A stretch of DNA of 25,187 nt from Prevotellaceae bacterium. GTDB taxonomy: Bacteria > Bacteroidota > Bacteroidia > Bacteroidales > Bacteroidaceae. The notes under the pieces were generated by a model. The model did no database searches. It worked only from the letters and a program-made list of their open reading frames with translations, and had not been told where the DNA came from. The stretch covers positions 1 through 25,187 of the forward strand of contig JAHZGX010000033.1 in NCBI GenBank assembly GCA_019420585.1, written 5' to 3'. Shown piece by piece: positions 24,101-25,187 of this stretch. How positions within the stretch are numbered: the stretch's first letter is position 1; every line of letters begins with the position of its first letter. Both the position numbers and the translations under genes were made by a program.

Positions 24101-24665
24101 CGGCAGGAGCCAGGTGCCGGTGCAGACATCCTACAGGATCACCGCCGACGGGCGGATTGAAGTGGAGTGCAGCTTCGGCAACACGGCCAACCAGGACTTC
24201 ACCCGCCTGGGACTCCAGGCCGTGCTCAGCGAGACCCTGGAGCAAGTGGAGTGGCTGGGACGAGGACCCATGGAGAACTACCCCGACCGCAAGGACGCCG
24301 CACTGGTGGGGCGCTACAGGAGCACGGTGAAGGGCATGTGTGAGGACTACATCAAGCCCCAGAGCATGGGCGAGCGGTGGGACGTGAGCTGGCTCACCCT
24401 GACAGACAAGGCCGGCAAGGGACTGAGGCTGAGCCTCGTCTCCGGCACCATGGGCTTCAGTGCGCAGCACTATGCCGACGAGGAACTCTGGCAGGTGAAG
24501 TACCGCCACCAACTCCCCTCGGTATACCGCCCCGAGGTGGTGCTCCACCTGGACGCCGCCATGCGCGGGCTGGGCAACGCCAGCTGCGGCCCGGGCCCGC
24601 TGCCGAAGTATGAGTTGAACGAGAAGGCTTACACTTACACGTTCGCCATCGAGCCCGTCCGATAA
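21111..24665 (+). CDS. Secreted GH2 beta-galactosidase with N-terminal ricin-type lectin domain
   Basis: This 1184-aa protein has a signal peptide (residues 1 to about 22, ending SSAQ). A ricin-B-like region follows (about 25-162) with QVW, QHW and VQW repeats, then a GH2 sugar-binding domain (LSLNGQWQFHW, about 225), an immunoglobulin-like domain, and a TIM barrel with GADRHDTDP. The acid/base motif WSMGNECGGG has Glu635, and the nucleophile motif LCEYAHAMGN has Glu697. A LacZ-type C-terminal beta-sandwich domain follows. It should release galactose (or a related sugar) from glycans in the periplasm or outside the cell; the lectin may hold the substrate. ATG 21111 is used; the in-frame TTG at 21102 is less likely. 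It is very GC-rich compared with the phosphate genes. No SusC/SusD pair is in the window. Confidence 0.93.
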   Translation: MKVLRSVLILLALLMPWLPSSAQEFNPNQGYRLEISEGMALECTGGAMTFNPVDKKSGSQVWNIRKSSREGYYVLLSPMTQMALDNGNHGDNPGEVCPWDVNPDNPNQHWKIEQVSEGVYTLTSGAGGLKLGYNDNCQPGGKVWQVKEQASDPSVQWRLVKTSLKVSLQVNAGVSKNDWENERVFGINKEPGRATMLLYANEKEMKADEAYSKPWLAPNSSLRLSLNGQWQFHWAAKPEDRPKDFYKPAFDDSGWKQIPVPSCWEMQGYGTPIYTNVTYPFRNLPPFIKGQEGYTILNEPNAVGSYRRTVEVPAAWDGREIYLHFNGVYSAAYVWVNGKKVGYTQGPNNDSEFNVTRYLKPGRQNLVCVEVYRWSDGSYIEDQDMFRMSGIHREVYLEARQKVHTHDVYLTSDISPDLRHARMNMSLRVLNAGKKAGRVRADVALVGPDGRLVQTGIVEQTEPLAKGDTATLNISMDVEQPLLWTAETPSLYTVNVKVNGDISTQKFGFRKIENRDGRVFVNNSRVLFKGADRHDTDPVHGKAVPLESMMRDVLLMKQFNLNTIRTSHYPNDPRLYALCDYYGLYVMDEADVECHGNHRLSRTPSWQAQYVDRQERMVLRDRNHPCVIFWSMGNECGGGDNFVACKRAIQALDGRLVHYEGMNEVADMDSRMYPSVPNMIRDDRDESKQGRPFFLCEYAHAMGNAIGNLQEYWDYIEFESKRMIGGCIWDWVDQGLCKWGEPADHIYYGGGFGDFPNDNDFCCNGIITSDRKVTPKLWQVKKVYQYVDFKQMPNGKLRVRNRYAFLSLDPFQLHYSLLRDGQAIRSGIVSLPQLAAGDSAFVDMPAAVPDAPGLYHLNLSLRLRKEATWAKAGHEVATEQIALGGTPVHEAAAPVAGGIKVDEAGGTLTVQGKDFSVSFDGKTGSMASLTYSGKQMLAAPERALGGSFLFNGYRSISNDRRGILGTSIQTKGMTHSFSAAGDTLVVCLDQMAVGGKNGRSQVPVQTSYRITADGRIEVECSFGNTANQDFTRLGLQAVLSETLEQVEWLGRGPMENYPDRKDAALVGRYRSTVKGMCEDYIKPQSMGERWDVSWLTLTDKAGKGLRLSLVSGTMGFSAQHYADEELWQVKYRHQLPSVYRPEVVLHLDAAMRGLGNASCGPGPLPKYELNEKAYTYTFAIEPVR

Positions 24666-24728
24666 TCGGGGCGCGCTCCCCCGGTGCCGCGCAGGCATCG
24701 CGGGCGGGTGTCCTCCCCATTGACACAC

Positions 24729-24769
24729 AGGGCTGTGCCGCAGCAGACTGCTCGCGGCGCAGCCCTTTT
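24729..24769 (+). terminator. Terminator of the beta-galactosidase gene
   Basis: AGGGCTGTGCCGC (24729-24741) pairs with GCGGCGCAGCCCT (24754-24766) with one wobble; the loop can form a small inner hairpin. TTTT and then CCTTT follow. It lies 63 bp after the stop codon. Confidence 0.82.
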
Positions 24770-24780
24770 CCTTTCCCTCT

Positions 24781-25187
24781 CCGCTTCTGCCAATGGCCTT
24801 TCTCCGCTTCTGCCAATGGCCTCTCTCCGCTTCTGCCAATGGCCTCTCTCCGCTTCTGCCAATGGCCTCTCTCCGCTTCTGCCAATGGCCTTTCTCCGCT
24901 CCCGCCGATGGCCTTTCTCCGCTCCCGCCAATGGCCTTTCTCCGCTCCCGCCGATGGCCTTTCTCCGCTCCCGCCAATGGCTGCTCTCCGCTCCCGCCAA
25001 TGGCTGCTCTCCGCTCCCGCCGATGGCTGCTCTCCACTCTAGCCGATGGCCTCTCTTCACTCCCGCCGATGGCCTTTCTCCGCTCCAGCTGATGGCCTTT
25101 CTCCGCTCCAGCCGATGGCCTCTCTCCGCTTTCGCCGATGGCCTCTCTCCGCTCTCGCCGATGTCCTTTCTTCGCTCCTGCCGATGG
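24781..25187. repeat. 23-bp tandem repeat array, 17 full copies plus one partial, continuing past the window
   Basis: Units begin at 24781 and every 23 bp after it (24804, 24827 and so on to 25172) without a single insertion or deletion. Each unit has the order CCGCT, a variable YYC or TCT, then GCCRATGG, then a CT-rich tail. Copies 1-5 carry TTCTGCCAATGG, copies 6-11 carry CTCCCGCC, copies 9-11 share a GGCTGCTCT tail, and copies 12-18 are more diverged. The core GCCRATGGC is nearly palindromic. As 23 is not divisible by 3, reading frames through the array (all frames open except for stops in copies 12 and 14) are a by-product of the repeat, so I do not call it coding. Confidence 0.92.

Noticed and set aside
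22923..25037. 704-aa open frame on the minus strand across the beta-galactosidase and the tandem repeat
   Set aside because: It runs from the repeat array, which is open in most frames, into the antisense of a GC-rich gene. The N-terminal part is just the repeat translated, and no domain is visible.
24793..25092. Repetitive 99-aa frame in the 23-bp array (and a similar minus-strand frame)
   Set aside because: Three 23-bp units make 69 nt, so all frames give the same 23-residue pattern. Stops appear as soon as copies diverge, and there is no promoter or start context.
24781..25187. CRISPR array
   Set aside because: The units are directly adjacent with no spacers, vary gradually, and no cas genes are present.

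Overview
The window looks like chromosomal DNA of a member of the Bacteroidales, most likely Prevotella-like. The best evidence is a recurring Bacteroidetes-type promoter (TTTG, a gap of about 20 bp, then TAnnTTTG) in front of most transcription units, combined with little or no Shine-Dalgarno sequence. The protein set agrees: an OmpA-type barrel with a VEK linker, a DUF5009 acyltransferase, a long PiT transporter with a soluble tail, and a ricin-lectin/GH2 beta-galactosidase. I see no insertion sequence, phage gene or CRISPR array; this is housekeeping and transport DNA with unusually informative intergenic regions.

Layout. (1) 1-50: 5' part of a tRNA-Gly(GCC) on the minus strand, cut by the window edge. 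(2) 413-2308: long-chain acyl-CoA/acyl-ACP synthetase with a textbook promoter, a G-quadruplex motif upstream and a strong terminator. (3) 5375-2630, minus: pyrB-pyrI-glyA, probably one operon. (4) 5606-8074: rarA then purT, and a small convergent 63-aa gene. (5) 8294-8941: a gene-poor gap with an orphan terminator and an A/T palindrome. (6) 10048-8942: OmpA-family protein. (7) 12238-10255, minus: a small secreted protein and a GlpT-type transporter. (8) 12323-13633: DEAD-box helicase with a DbpA-type RNA-binding tail, divergent from (7). (9) 16140-13720, minus: a 29-aa membrane micropeptide followed by a PiT phosphate transporter, divergent from 16509-18179, a Na/Pi cotransporter with a PhoU domain. 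(10) 20519-18319, minus: mltG and a DUF5009 membrane acyltransferase. (11) 20980-20702: a small antibiotic-biosynthesis-monooxygenase-fold protein, divergent from (12) 21111-24665, a secreted GH2 beta-galactosidase with an N-terminal ricin-like lectin. (13) 24781-25187: a strictly phased 23-bp tandem repeat array running off the right edge.

The most interesting region is the divergent control region 16141-16320 between the two phosphate transporters. It carries four GTGTTAC-like heptamers at exactly 11-bp spacing next to the leftward promoter, and two copies of the same motif on the opposite strand, again 11 bp apart, next to the rightward promoter. This is the geometry of a PhoB-type Pho box, and in each case the motif has the same orientation relative to transcription. 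The leftward unit begins with an unlisted 29-codon ORF encoding a single-span membrane peptide. Together with the GlpT-like carrier, 10.2-18.2 kb is a loose phosphate-uptake neighbourhood.

Other recurring themes are symmetric divergent promoters (12244-12314 and 21029-21065) in which inverted repeats overlap both promoters; predicted leaderless or nearly leaderless mRNAs (rarA, the helicase, the small secreted protein); and a family of intergenic hairpins sharing a GGGCTG/CAGCCC stem. All function calls rest on motifs and family knowledge read by eye; no database search was possible.
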